Shown here one piece after another: positions 1 through 32,565 of a DNA stretch of 64,000 bases. The position numbers and the translations under genes were made by a program. The stretch spans positions 3,906,001 to 3,970,000 of the forward strand of contig CAVNZM010000002.1 in NCBI GenBank assembly GCA_963693365.1, written 5' to 3'. Source of the stretch: Amoebidium appalachense (lineage: Eukaryota > Ichthyosporea). Positions within the stretch are counted from its first letter, which is position 1, and each line of letters begins with the position of its first letter. The notes under the pieces are model-generated. The model was not told where the DNA came from. It did no database searches and saw only the letters and a program-made list of their open reading frames with translations.

Positions 1-8993
<8,993 letters not shown>

Positions 8994-9614
8994 GGAAGGT
9001 TGCTCGAATGTGCGAGCTTTTAGCCTTTAAAGAAAGGGATTGTGTGTAACGGGTCGGGTCGGCTCGAGTCTTCGAGTCGGGCCGGGCCGGGCCGGGTTGT
9101 GGCTGTGACTCGAATGATGTTGAATGTGTATCGGGCTCGATGACGATTAGCACGTTTAAGAATGGGCTGTTTTTGCATTGGGTTTTTAGTTTTACCTTTT
9201 ACTTTTTATTTTTTATATCTAGCACTGAGTTGTTGCCGATGACGCATTAGTGCAGAAGCTGATTAGATTACGTTTGCTCATTGAAGGGGTGTTCGTGTTG
9301 TTAGTGTTAAAGGCGATGGGGTTTAGTAGGTGTGCAGGTGTGTTTGTAAACACAGCGCGGTGTCGTTGAGAGGAAAATGTCTGTGTGCATGAAGCTAGGG
9401 GTGTAGGCTGCATGTATGGACAGGCACACAAGCGTGTGCATGCACGTACGTGTGCTTGCAGCAGCAACTATGTAGTGTTGTCGCATACACTTGCTTACTA
9501 ATGTGTGTACCATGCACACATATTTGCACGTGCACACACAGGTGCAAACACATGCACCACGTGCAGACATGCGAGCATGCACATGCACGCATGCGCGCAC
9601 ACACACACGTGCGC

Positions 9615-9665
<51 letters not shown>

Positions 9666-9910
9666 CACAGAGAATTGTGTAGGGAGATCTAGAATGGGAA
9701 AATGGGTCCTTCTACTAGAAATCAGACGTGCCCTGATTTTATCACAGAGTGCTTTGTTTAGTCGCAAAGCTTCTTGTTTCTCGTATGTACATAATCACAA
9801 GGCACGTAAGTAAGGTGGGTCCCGGAGGCCACCGAATTCAGAATCTATTATGACAAAGATTTGAAGGAATAAACCAAGGCCGTTTATGCAAGCACAAATG
9901 CCCTGTGTGT

Positions 9911-9959
<49 letters not shown>

Positions 9960-10498
9960 CGCGCGCGCACACGCGCGCACGCGTGTAGTGTACATGTGCC
10001 CTGTGTGTGTGTGTAAGTATTTGTTCAGAGCATACGTAAATCATTGTGTATGTTGTTGTTGTTTGTGGTGTATGTGTGTGCCCATGTGCAATATATGTGC
10101 CCGTGTGTATATACTGTCTACCATAGCGATCAATGTGTCTACGTGCCCCCCCCCCCCCCCTCCCCCCCCCCTCTCCTCCCACCCACCCGGCCCACCCCGG
10201 TCACCCACCCACCCACCCACCCAAATTTAAAAGTGGGGAGAGAAAAAAAAAGAAAGAAAGAAAAAGCATTATAAGCAATGCCCATTATGACAACGCAGTG
10301 TCGCTTGAAACATATAGTCAAATTGAACACATCAAACCCTGATCGCATTTTTGTAATTACAATAACCCATAAGGTAAATTTTTGCAACAATCATCACAAG
10401 GCCCTAAATCCGCGCACGCTCATTGTCCTTTTCTTGTTCAGAACTGTAATTTGGTGTTTGGGGATTTTAAAGTTTAAATTTTTTTAAGGGGTATAAAA
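8994..10498. other. Intergenic region between convergent carrier and gamma-tubulin genes
   Basis: Holds the 3' flanks of both genes. A short GC-rich direct-repeat patch (GGGTCGG/GGGCCGG units) lies near 9048-9110, (CA)n or (GT)n arrays near 9610-9660 and 9909-9970, and a C-rich tract at 10146-10220. No gene seen. Confidence 0.7.
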
Positions 10499-20906
<10,408 letters not shown>

Positions 20907-21323
20907 GGTGCCGCATAGACCCCGCCTGGGCTGTGCGCTGTATTTGGTTCCGTGTCTGGTTGTGGTTCTCAAGATGCAGGATGTAGGAAGAAAGAGTGCG
21001 AACTACTGCGAAAAGTTGACAAACTGTATATGCGAGTGAAGATTAGCAAAAGCTTCAATCTTTTTGAGGAGTACTCTTTCCCTAGAAAGTGCCCTGGATC
21101 GAGAAAACACAATTCACGCATGACATAAACTCGTTTTGAAACCCACACGTAACCGTAGCTACTTCAAGGAGGGAGGTTCAGAGCTCCCGGAGTTACCTGC
21201 CGACCAAAGGAACGCGCTCTTTCTTTCCTCCCTTTCCAAATTAACTACAACAGTGGCTCTAGTAAAAAATTTGGGGAGAGAGGACGAATGAGGAATTTTT
21301 TCCTCTTTTCTTTCTCTCTCTCT

Positions 21324-21365
<42 letters not shown>

Positions 21366-22191
21366 TTTTTTTCCTTTCGGCAACTCGGAGTTGTCGTCGC
21401 GATCGGCTCGGAGTGTGCTATGTTCTCCCTAGTTACACATTCAAGCATATTGATTGGTTTAGGCTTATCGTGCGCGCGATCAGTAATCACCCTGGATCCT
21501 CGCCTGTAGGCTAAGTTGAACACCCGACATGTCACGGCCCTCTTTCAGAGGGCCGTGGACATGTGCACGGAAAAAAAATCTGCACAAGTGCATGCATTCC
21601 GAGAAAATCTAGTCGCTATTCAATAAATAGCTACAATATTGCAAATTTAGAGGGGCTATCCTCAGTACATGGAGACGCAATATCTTTATGGTGGACATGG
21701 TGAGGTCCGGCTTCGGGGGCCAGATGCTCAGCGATCGCGGTGCGATCGGTCCGATCTACTCTATCAGTCTCCTGGATCGTATCCTGTGACCTGTTTGTCC
21801 GCCGGCCCTGTAGCCTGGCAGGCCGCGAGCCGCACATGCACTCTTAGCACAAGAAAAGTTAGAGTTGAAAAAAAAAGATCCCATAAAGACAATATTTGAA
21901 TGCTTTTGTAGTTCTTTTTTGTATCGCTTTATGTTGTAAGCATCCTGTTAATATTGCCAGCTGATGAGATCTTGAGAAGCTCGCGCCGCGTGGCTCGCGA
22001 CTGCGTCATCACTCTGTTCTGGTTGGATAATGTTTTTGCCAGTGCGGTCACACGTGTCGGCCGAGTCAAAAAGCGCACTCGCTTTTCTTTTTGTTCCACA
22101 CCAAGTTCTTTGTTTTCACGTTCTCTCTTCTGGTCTGTTGTACCAGAAGTTATAGGTAGCTTGTCACGTTTAGGGGAAGTATAGGGAGAGA
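20907..22191. promoter_or_regulatory. Shared upstream region of divergent gamma-tubulin and TOM20-SET genes
   Basis: About 1.3 kb between two divergent start codons, so it should hold both promoters and 5' UTRs. It lacks the poly-C and CA arrays found in the introns and has balanced composition. It contains a (CTTT)n array near 21322-21365. The sequence before the 22192 ATG is GGGGAAGTATAGGGAGAGA. No TATA box or other motif is assigned. Confidence 0.55.
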
Positions 22192-24983
22192 ATGAGCAAC
22201 AACAAGGGTATTGTTTACGGTGTGGGTGCCGTTGCGGCACTGGTGAGCGCCTTCTTGGTGCTCGACTATGTTCGCAGGTCCGACCCGACGTACAAGGACA
22301 AGATCAAGCAACGTAGGTACCCTGCTTGTCCAGAATTCAAGGAGATTGAACGGCGGTTTTTGCGCAAAACAGGGTGCATGTTACAGCGGTTATGGAGCAA
22401 CGAAGGGGATGCCGGGCGTCAATATAGTATGAGTGGAAGTGTGACATCCCGAGGTTTTTGGGTGGTTGGTTTTTAGAGTGACACGAGCTCGGTACATTCT
22501 TCTCATCTTCCTTTCAATCTTTCAACTACCTCTAACATAGATTTCCCTTTTTATTTCCCACATTCGACCACCACACACCCCTCTCCCTTTCTCTTTCCCC
22601 ATCCTCTCCCTGCCCAATCCCCCACCAACCGTTCCCCTTCTGCTCTTGCACCTCGCCCCCCCCCCCCCCTCGCCCTCCCCGCCTTCCTCTTCTCTTATCC
22701 CCCCTCCTCCCTTTCCTCTCCCCTCCCATCTTCCCCTCTTTCTGCCCCCCCTTTTCCTTCTTCCCCGCCCCCCCCTTTCCCCTTCGCTCTTCCCCCTCCC
22801 CCTTCCCCCACTAGGCCGTAAGCAGTCCAAGGCCGAGGCAGCGTCCAAGCGCAACTCGCAGGCGCAGGTAGCCGAGCAGGCCATGGCCCAGCAGGCCGAA
22901 CAGGCGGAGCTGGCGGCCAAGCAGAAGCTGCTGACCCAGGAGCTGGAGCAGGGCCAGCTGGCCCTGGTGCAGAGTACGTGTGTGTGCGTGTGTGGGGGGG
23001 GGAGGGGGGGTGAGGGGTGTGCGCACGTCCGTGCGTGCTTGCAAAATGTGTGTGTGCATGCGTGGGTGGGTGTTTTGTGTGTGTGAGTGGATGGGTGTGT
23101 TGTGTGTGTGTGTGTGTATGTCTGTGCATGTGGGTTGGTGTTTTTGTGCATGTGGGTGGGTGGGTGGATGTGCTGATGGGTGGGCTTGTGTTATCAGGGG
23201 GGCCGTGGGGGGAGGGAGGGGGGCGGAAGGGGAGGCACAGGCAGAGGGGTTCGGGGGGAGGAGTGGGTGGGTAGGTGGGTAAGTTTGTGTGGGTCTGGGT
23301 GTGAGTGTGGGGGGGGGGGGTCTGTTCGTGTATGTGAATTTTTTTGAGGTTTTATTTGGTTTTTTTTTTTTGGGGGGGGGGGGGGGGGGCCAGCTGTGTG
23401 GTAGTCGTGATGTCTGGCAGAGTTCAGCAGTGAGCTTGGATATGGGGAGGGGGGGGGGGGCGGGGGGCTGAAAAGATAAAGGTGTGGTGAAGCTTTCGAT
23501 GAATGGTGCCTCAGGGTTGTGCACAGGCTAGAGGGGGGAGGGGGGAGGGAGGATGCAGATACCTGAAGAACATTTGTAGGACATGCCGATTGACAATAGG
23601 TGACACGGGTGTAAATAACGCAAACGGCGAGAAGGAGCAGTGGGAAGGGGGGGGGGTGGCGCCGGGGGGGGGGGGGGGGGGGGGGCTGATCACGGAAGTC
23701 ACGGAACATGTGGCTTGTGAATGAAGGGGTTGCCCGTTATTTGGCACGCCCAATGTGTACATACACATGTGAATGCCTTTTTTCATGAAATTCGTTGCCC
23801 CCCTCCCCCCCCCCCCCAAAAAAAAAAAAAAAAAAAAAAAAAAAGCCTTCCGGGTGGTTCATGTTGTAATGAGGTTGTTGAATCTTTTTCATCTCGACAG
23901 GGGATTTCGAGAAGGCCGCGCTCCACTTTGCCAATGCCGTGAAGGCCAGCGACAGCCCCATGGACATTGCTCTCTTCCTCAAGCAGAACCTGGAGCCCCA
24001 GGTGTTCGAGCTCATGATGAAGAACCTGGACCCCGAGGTGTGTTTTTTTAGTTTTTACTGTTAATTTTTTACTTTTCTGTGGTTTAACTTTGGGAGGGGG
24101 GGGGGGGGATGGCTCTGGAAAGTGCGGAATCTCAATCGTTGGTTTGTCTCTTCATGTGTGTGTGTGTGTATGTGTGTGTGTGTGAAGAGGGGGGGGGGGG
24201 GGGGGGGATGAATAAGTGGTGAGCATGATTCCACGCTAGTGGAGGTGTGTGTTTGGTGCAGGGGGAGGGAAGAGGGGGGGGGGGGGAGGGAGGAAAGAGG
24301 GGGGTTATTACGGTTGGGTCCAAACTTGGTGTTCGGTGCCCGAGGAATGCACAGGATGCACTCGCGTTACACGTGTACGTGGAGGCATCAACAGCCAGAC
24401 ACGCAGACCCGTGCACATATATATCCATAAACACATGTGCGAGGCATGCGACACTTGCATACACGCACACATGCAGGCTTCACACACATGATTTTGCAGT
24501 GGGTTTGACGTCATAAGGACATATATGAACCAAACAGCGCATCCACCCACTCGCTTTCACGAGATCATTTGCCCATGCTGACATACGGGTTACACAATAT
24601 GTTTTTATTTATCATAAATGTTGCTACATCAATCTTTCATTCAACTAATGAAGTGCTGCGTGTGCTCCAGGTGTTCCGTGACAAGTACTTCGACAAGTTC
24701 CCTGGTGAGGCGTCTGGTATGGTGATCAAGGTGTGTGGTTGCTTATTCCCCCCCCCCCCCCCCGTCACGCACACACACACACACACACACTCTCTCTCTC
24801 TCTCTCTCTCCCCCCCCCCCCCCCTATCTCTGTGCACCCCCCTCTCTAGTCACCGGAGTCATTATCAACTCCTCTCTCAGACAGGTGTCTTGTAGGTGTA
24901 TATCTACGGATGATATGTGTGTGCGTACTTGATGGTGGCTGTGTGAGCCGGTGGGCTTGTGCTCTTGTGCCCTCACACGTGTA

Positions 24984-25023
<40 letters not shown>

Positions 25024-25639
25024 CAGACTCAGACTCAGACTCTCCATGTGCGCCGACCTCTTCTGTTACCGTGTGTATATGTTCCACATGTATACACACG
25101 CACTCAGACATACACACTCGTACAACCTCTCACGAGTCCGTATTCCGAGGGAGAAAGGGAGGAGAAGGATAGTGGTGTGTGCCTCCCCCCTAGGGGAGTG
25201 TATGTTTGGGGGGCTGGGGTAGGGGAAGCTTCAGGAGGAAGGCTGATGTGAACACAAGAATTTTAGACGCAAAGGGCAGGTGTGCGTGTACGTGTGTGTG
25301 TGTGTGTAGTGTGTAGTGTGCATGTGCCCATGTATGTTTAGTGCACCAGTGTTTTTTTTTTTTTGAGGGGGGGGAGGGGGCAGTAATGTAACACTATGGC
25401 ACATCCCACAGAACGTGGAGCAGGCAGACAAGCAGCGCGCCGTCTTTGCCCTGCGTGACTTTGCGGAGGGAGAGGAGATCACATCAGAGCTGCCCTTCGC
25501 AAGCTCCCTGCGCCCCACAGTCATGGTATTGCATCCCTCCCCCCCCCCCTCCCCCCCCCCCAATCTGACACACACACACTCTCTCTCTCTCTCTTTCTCT
25601 TTCTCTCTCTCTCTCTCTCTCTCCCCCCCCCCCCCCCCC

Positions 25640-25670
<31 letters not shown>

Positions 25671-26253
25671 ACTGCATATTATTTGCGTGTATGTACGTTT
25701 AACATATGTCCCTCGCACTCAAACCGTTTGACACTCCCCCCCTCCCCCCTCCCCCTCGCCTTTCCCACCCTCCCTCCTACACCTTCACATGAATTGACAA
25801 CCTTCCGGGATATATTCCTTTCAGCAGTAGTCGTATGTAAGCCATTGCAGTAACGACTTAATTGCGTTGAGGGAGCTTCACCAAGTTCTGCCTCCTTCAC
25901 CACCCCTCCCCACCCCCAGCTCCCCCCAGGGGGGATTCGTTTTCACCATCACGAATCAGCCAATATCGCTTTATAAGAAGTGCAAACCTCTTTTATGATC
26001 GATATTCACGTTTTCGTTTTCTCTTTTCCTTTTTTCTCTTTTAGGACGGTAGCCACTGTGCGCGCTGCTTCTGCAAGGTGACGGGCAACCCCGTCCCCGC
26101 CACCACCATGGCTGGAGAGTCATACTGCTCCGAAACCTGCCGTGGTATGTCTCTCTTCCCCTCCCCCCCCCCCCTCCCCCCCCCCCCCCCCCCCCAACCA
26201 ACCAACCAACCACCACCAGAAGGGACCCAGTGTAGATGTATGAGCTGTTAGTT

Positions 26254-26285
<32 letters not shown>

Positions 26286-27278
26286 CATCTCCCTTCCCCC
26301 TAACAGCCACAAAACAGGCATCCCTTCCCCCTTGTTGCCACCTTCCAATGTTAGAATATACAGAAACATACTGATGTCCACATGAATTGTGTTTCCACCT
26401 TCTCTCGCCCGCTTCGTATTGTTGGTGTGCCAAGCTTAATCTGACCCCCCTCCCCCCGCCGCCCCTCGATATATACATACAAATACATGCCGAACGCGCC
26501 CACACACGTTCATGTACACCTGCACATGCGCTCGTGCAGACATACACTTTGCACATACAATACACGTACATACACACACACAAATTCGCACACGTGCACA
26601 CGCACACACTTACCCACACTCATGAACCACACGTCCACACACACACACACGTGCACACGAACACACGCTTACACACACACATCTACACGTACACATCCAC
26701 ACGTACATACACACACACACAGACGCGGCCAACGAGGAGTACTACGGCAAGTTTGGGGATGCCGATGCCTGGGCGCAGATTGTTGCACTTGCGGCCGAGC
26801 AGGGGCGCACTGAGCCCTTCATGGTGGCCAAGCTGCTGGCCAGGGTCTTCAGCACTAGGCTGGCCGACAGCACCGCAGACATTGCTCACCTGCACTTCGT
26901 GTACGTGCCTCTCGCACTCATGCTTGGATGGATCGGGGGGGGGGGGGGGGGGGGGGGGGGAGGGAGTGCGGCAGATACTGTGCACCTGCATTTTGTGTAT
27001 GCCTGTGTGTGGGTTATGAAAGGGTGGGGGGAGGAAGGGGGGGGGGGGGGGGGGAGTGTTCTGTACAACTGGCTGATAGCACCTTAGACACATCTGAACT
27101 TGGTGTATGTGTACCCCTGTGTGTGTTTGTGGTGTGTGTGTGGAGGGGGGGGGGGGGGGGCTTGTCACGGCAGACATTGCCCTCACGTTGTGTACATGTC
27201 TGTCTGGGTAAGTGGGTGGGTGGGTGGGCGGATACGGGCTGGGGGAAAGTGTGGGTGGGGTGGTTATGTGGGGGAGAT

Positions 27279-27309
<31 letters not shown>

Positions 27310-28315
27310 CTAGTGACGGTGGGCATGCGTGTTGGCAGGAGTTTTTTGAATAGAGCAATTTTGATACTTTGAAATGCTGTGTGCCTGAGACAAAACTGTT
27401 TGCACACGCCTATTGGTACTGTTTGCACACACTCTTTAGTCTGTTGCACACACTATTGGTACTGATTGCACACATTCTTTGGTCTGTTGCACACACTATT
27501 GGTACTGATTGCACACGACTTGTACAGGGAGCCTCTGCCCACGATGACACCTGTGATGAGGCAGGAGTCTGAACTGCTTAAAAGGGTCATCAAGATCGAA
27601 TCCATCGAACAGCGTACGTGGGTGTGGGTAAGGGTGGGTGTATGTGTGGGTGGGGATGGGGGTGGGTGTATGTGGTTGCACGTGTGTGGGTGGGTGGGTG
27701 GGTGAAAAGGTTTACGCGTGTGTATGTGTACTTGTGTGGGTGGGTGGGTGTTGTGTGGGTGTATATACGTGTATGCACGTGTGTGGGTGTATATGTACGT
27801 GTGTGGGTGCGGTGTTTTGGGGGAGGTGGGGGGAGGGGGGAGGGATGGTGTGTGCGTATGGGTGTGTGTGTGTGTGTGTGTATGGTGTGTGCATGTTTAC
27901 GTGTATGTGCATTCGTCCACATGTCGTGTCGTGTGTCTATGTTGGTGTGCTGCAGGCGTTTGCCTTGTGAGTGGATGAGCAGATGCGATGCACATGCTGG
28001 CTATAGCAGAGGCGTGTATGTGATCGTGATGTGCGGGGGTGTGAGTACCTGTGTGCGGGGGGTGCGGGGGAGCGGAGGAGGGGGGGGGGGGGAGGGGAGG
28101 ATGCATCCGGTGTTCGAACATTTAGGAACATAGTGCTGACGTGTGTTTTTGTGTAGTGGTGAACGATGAGAGCTACACGGCCATGGTGGGCAAGGTCAAC
28201 ACAAACGAGATCCCAGTGGTCGTCGACGGCCAGGTACTGCCTGCACACGGTTTTTTCTTTTGTTTTGTTTTGTTTTTCCCTCCCTCCCTGTTGAAAAATG
28301 TACTCCGTACACGCA

Positions 28316-28358
<43 letters not shown>

Positions 28359-28428
28359 GCTACCCCTTGCCCTTGCACACTTGTAACCACCCGTCGTCGA
28401 AGCTGTCACCTTGTTGCTCTTTCCTTCT

Positions 28429-28459
<31 letters not shown>

Positions 28460-28471
28460 CTCTCTCCTCCC

Positions 28472-28531
<60 letters not shown>

Positions 28532-28951
28532 CAGTATCTGAGGTGGGATATCGTTGACGAGGTGAATGGTAGAAACTCGGGTGTTGTTGATAGCTTGAGC
28601 CCCCACCTTGAAGATTGGCTCTGCTTATTATGCATACTCTTCGTGTGTACTTGCACTCTGCATTGTGTTGTCCGTCATGAATATGTGCTTAGTGTTCTAT
28701 AATGTGATTGTGTACCTTCATTTTCTGTAACACACTCTACCCTCCTCTCCCCCCCCCCCCCCCCCCCCCCCGCCCCCCTCCCCCCTCCCCAAACAGCGCG
28801 TTGCAGATGCCGTGTACCTGATTGGCTCGTACTTCAACCACTCGTGTGAGCCCAACATGAAGCTGGTATTCAACGCCGGCAACCACAAGGTCTCATATGT
28901 GGCCACAAAGTATGAAACCTTCCCCCCCCCCCCCCCCCCCTCCCCCTTCGC

Positions 28952-29007
<56 letters not shown>

Positions 29008-29270
29008 TGTGTGTGTGTAAGGAAAGGGGACATGCAGATGCAAACGATTGTGGTCTCGGTGTTAGGGTTGGGGTGTGGTTGGGTGCATAGTTTGTGTGTG
29101 TGCATGTGTTCCTGTGCATATGTGTGTGTGTGGACTAAGGTTGCGGGCATTGTGTTTATGTGCATGCCTGCCAGCATGTGTACATGTGTGGGTGGGCTAC
29201 ATGTGTTTGCACGCACATTGCATGCTTACACCAGCACACACACAAACTTATACCACTCACACCCACACAT

Positions 29271-29305
<35 letters not shown>

Positions 29306-29696
29306 TACAGATGTGATATGTTGACATCATGTGCATGCAGCACAAAACAAACAGTAGGCAAATAAAAAGATGAGAGAGATCCACATACAATCAGAATGAT
29401 TCATTAATTTCAGAATCAGGGGCTATCAATGAATGCAATGAGCGAGTGTTCACGTAAAAACGAGCAAAGTGGAAGTGGTCAAATGGATACAAAATAATAA
29501 CTTTCAATATGATAGAATTTTCCATTTATTTTTTGGGTCATTACTGACATTTTGAAATTTTAAAATCAGGGCCATTAAGAAGGGGGATGAGATCATGCGC
29601 ACGTACATCGATCTTGAGGGCAAGGACGCGACACAGCGCAAGGCCGAGCTGCAGTCCCGCTACAAGTTCACCTGCGACTGCCCCCAGTGCAAGTAA
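22192..29696 (+). CDS. TOM20-type import receptor fused to a zinc-finger/SET methyltransferase
   Basis: Exons: 22192-22312, 22815-22973, 23901-24037, 24671-24730, 25412-25525, 26045-26144, 26723-26900, 27528-27613, 28157-28233, 28797-28909, 29570-29696. Total 1272 nt, 423 aa plus stop, with every phase matching. Residues 1-139 look like TOM20, the outer-membrane receptor for mitochondrial presequences: an N-terminal membrane anchor (about 7-28), then RRSDPTYKDKIKQRRKQ, a Gln/Ala/Glu-rich linker, and the receptor-like helices DFEKAALHFANAV and VFELMM. From about 160 it reads as a SMYD/SET protein: a split SET N-part (AVFALRDFAEGEEI), a short CX2C-X19-CX3C zinc site (C202, C205, C225, C229), NHSCEPN at 358-364, GDEI with Tyr394, and post-SET CDCPQC at 417-422. 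The usual GxG of the SAM site is not evident (ADKQRAVFA). Alternatively the last codons could donate a GTAAAT splice site to 30237-30309, adding about 23 residues. Confidence 0.9.
27441..27527 (+). repeat. 43-bp tandem duplication ending at a splice acceptor
   Basis: Two units beginning CTGTTGCACACACTATTGGT at 27441 and 27484, with a partial earlier unit from about 27409. The last unit runs into the acceptor TTGTACAG of TOM20-SET exon 8. Confidence 0.85.
28530..28745 (+). repeat. Intronic dispersed repeat, near full length, sense to TOM20-SET
   Basis: Full-length-like copy in the intron between exons 9 and 10. It reads CAGTATCTGAGGTGGG, CGAGGTGAATGG, AGAAACTCGGGT, TGGCTCTGCTTATTATGCAT, CTGCATTGTGTTGTCCGTCA and TAACACACTCTACC, then poly-C and directly the acceptor at 28796. 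Confidence 0.85.
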
Positions 29697-30384
29697 ATTT
29701 TAAATTATAAATTTGAAACTTTGTTTTGGTGGGGACTTGTCGTTGGTTGTTCCGGCTTGCTCGGCTGGTTATAGGTTATGTGTGGATTTGGGTGATGGTG
29801 TTTCTTGAATGTTTTCTCTCGCTACAGTTATATCTATTCTGTAGGGGGGAATGTTTTTGGTGGGTTGAAGGTTCACTTGAAGCAATTACTTTAGCGTGGA
29901 GTGTGGAAGTAGGGGGCCACTCGGCGCAGTGTATAGATGCTTATATCCTAGGCCTGAGCAAAAAAGAAAACTACATGCGAGCTGGCATTATGGCCGGTTA
30001 CGTCTTATGTATCAGCCAGCACCCACCTTTCGGTTTCATGCTCTACACCCTTGCACACTTTTTTTTTTTGTTTTACATGGCACTTGCCAAAGGGCGTACA
30101 CGATAACAATACACTTTCTGTTATCGTTTACCATATGTGCATGGTGTGTTTACCCGCACGCACAAAACACTAAATGCAGTTTTTGACACTTAGACCTGCT
30201 CATTTATGCATCTTGGCTTCTTGGTGGGTGATGCAGGCTGTGCCTGCGCTGTGATTTCACCGACCAGTCTCCAACTAAACATTCATTGCACAAATCAACA
30301 TTCAAATAAACCTTGCCTGCACCAATCGAAGGGGGTGAGAGTAATTACAAAGACATCCCCCCCCCCCTCCCCCCCCCCCCCCCC

Positions 30385-30433
<49 letters not shown>

Positions 30434-32404
30434 GATGCCTTATGTATGATAATCATGGGTTCTTATAGTAGCTTTGAAGTCTTTCTTGTTTAGCTCTACT
30501 CTTGTTTAAATTTTCATGTGATTGGTTAGTTCGTTGTGCCTGTTCTCCTATTTTCAATAGTAGAGGACCGCAAACATCCTAATGCGATTTATTAATTAAA
30601 GTTTCGCGGATCGGTTTTATTAGTTGTACAGCCTGCTCTTTCAGCTAGTGCTTATGCATGGTTTGCGCCCGTGCTTTGGGTACGCATACGATTGCCAGTC
30701 GCATATATTGAGTTGTATGTAGATCTTTCAAACTTCGTGCAGTAATTATACACGGTGCCCATCGGTGTTAGTGCAATCATGCGAGTTGTGGTAGAGAGAG
30801 AGAGAGGAGGGGGGGGGGGGGGGGAGGGGGTGACTTCTGGTATGCATATGTTCGCATGTGTATGCATGCGCGGCGCGTGTGCGGTGGACCAGGTGCTGCG
30901 AGGCGAGACAGCATATGTTTGCATGTGTGTGCGCGCGTGTGTTTTTGCACTCTTAATTTGTGCTCGCAAATGTGTGGTGGTGCTGCAGGGCGAGACGGCC
31001 CTTAAGCCTTTGCGTGCATGTGTGAAGCTCGAGGGCAGGCGTGCGGCATTTCCCCGGGAGAAGGGGGGGGGGGGGGGGGGGGGGGGGGAGGGGGGGGGGG
31101 GGGGGGGGGGGGGAGAGCTGGAGGACGGCCGGCTGGAAGTTTCACCACATCATTTCTCCTATACACAGCTACAGGACTTTTACCGATGTATGTGTATCTG
31201 ATTGTGCCTCGAGTTACACGCCTACGGTTTCACTGATATAAGTAGCCGGTTACTCAGCTGCTTACCTGTCAGGCATCGCATGCATTTGCAAGCGTTTGCA
31301 AGGGTCCCGGGTAACTCTGACGTTTTGCGCATGCAGAAGCAGCAGTTATTTGAGACTCGTGTATGCCTCTTTAGCTAATCAATGATACGGAGGCTATATA
31401 TTAGAGAGGCCTGCACAACTAGTCAGGACGCGCCAGCTGCACATAGTGATACAACTGAGTGCATCCTTGTTTAAAAATTAGTGCGTAATACTATACATTG
31501 CCCCAATCAATACCACCCCATGATCATGATGTAGATTCGTAGTATTTAGGTTTAGTTGGAGTTCACACGGCTTTGACCACAAATTTCCAATGTGCCTGCA
31601 AGGTTTTCGCGACATTATCACGACGCGCGCAAAAACTCAAAGTGGAAACTAGACGTCATGCAATTTGACAAAAATACGACGAGAGGTTCGTTGGTTTGCC
31701 ATGCCGCATGTGTGGATCGCTTTCCTTTTTTGGCATGGCACATGGCACATTTGCTGATAACCACCAGATTAGTTATTAACAATATGTTGCATCTGTGTCA
31801 GGGATAGTTGTTCTTCTTGTATGCCCATCTTTCCTGCCACAAACGCAAATTACTGCACGGTATCGATTTGCGAGCATTTGCGTCGAATCTCCACGTTTAT
31901 TGATCGAGAATTGGCACGGCCAAGAACCCTGCATTCATATGCACGAATCGATGCATAAACACACAAACAATTAATACAAAAGAATACACATCTAGACACT
32001 GGGAAAATACACCACCATGCATTTATGTTATGCCACATCTGCAGCAAAATATCTGTCACGTCATGTACACGATGGGCTTAGCCTCAGAATAGAGAGGTAA
32101 AGCCATATCTCCCGTTTTTAATATCTCATCCGTCTTGCAGCACTGAAAATCCATAAACCGTTTTGAAGGGGAGGGGGAGGGGGAGGGGGGGGGGGATTTC
32201 ATTTCCCGAATCGCGTCTAAAACTGAGCCCACATCAGCAGCCAATGAGGGTAAAACGACACTTAGAACTTCGCGTAAATAATAAAAACCACCGTCAACGT
32301 ATTGTGTTTTCCACCTTCAAACATCGTCATTCCGACCTGCCTTTACACGGCCATGCATATTCTCTTTATATGGTCAAAAAGTAAAGCGATAATTTTGTAG
32401 CCAA
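29697..32404. other. Intergenic region between convergent TOM20-SET and GTPBP genes
   Basis: Mostly ordinary, moderately AT-rich sequence. Poly-C plus (CA)n lies at 30358-30429, an AATAAA hexamer at 30305-30310, and a poly-G tract near 31061-31113. Two similar islands around 30889 and 30986 share GCTGC-(A/G)-GGGCGAGAC-like sequence. I see no supported gene. Confidence 0.6.
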
Positions 32405-32505
32405 TCAGTGCTTGCTGTTAACTTTGCGGAATCTTCTCGAAGGCGCAGCGGCGGAAGATGTCTCCGATTTGACGTCTTTGGCCATAGGCACGGTTTCCAG
32501 GACCT

Positions 32506-32565
<60 letters not shown>

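Noticed and set aside
22466-22814. Read-through of the first TOM20 exon past 22312 to a stop at 22476
   Set aside because: TOM20 conservation (QRRKQSKAE) is restored only by splicing at GTAGGT 22313 to 22815; read-through sequence is unlike the family.
30237-30309. Possible twelfth exon of the TOM20-SET gene (CLRCDFTDQ...)
   Set aside because: Phase and splice consensus fit, but the frame ends on the AATAAA hexamer and the TAA at 29694-29696 already closes a complete post-SET motif; kept only as an alternative.
30755-31201. Plus-strand frame with LRGETA/LQGETALKPLRAC segments
   Set aside because: Composed of GT-rich and poly-G translation around two short similar islands; no family resemblance and no splice support.
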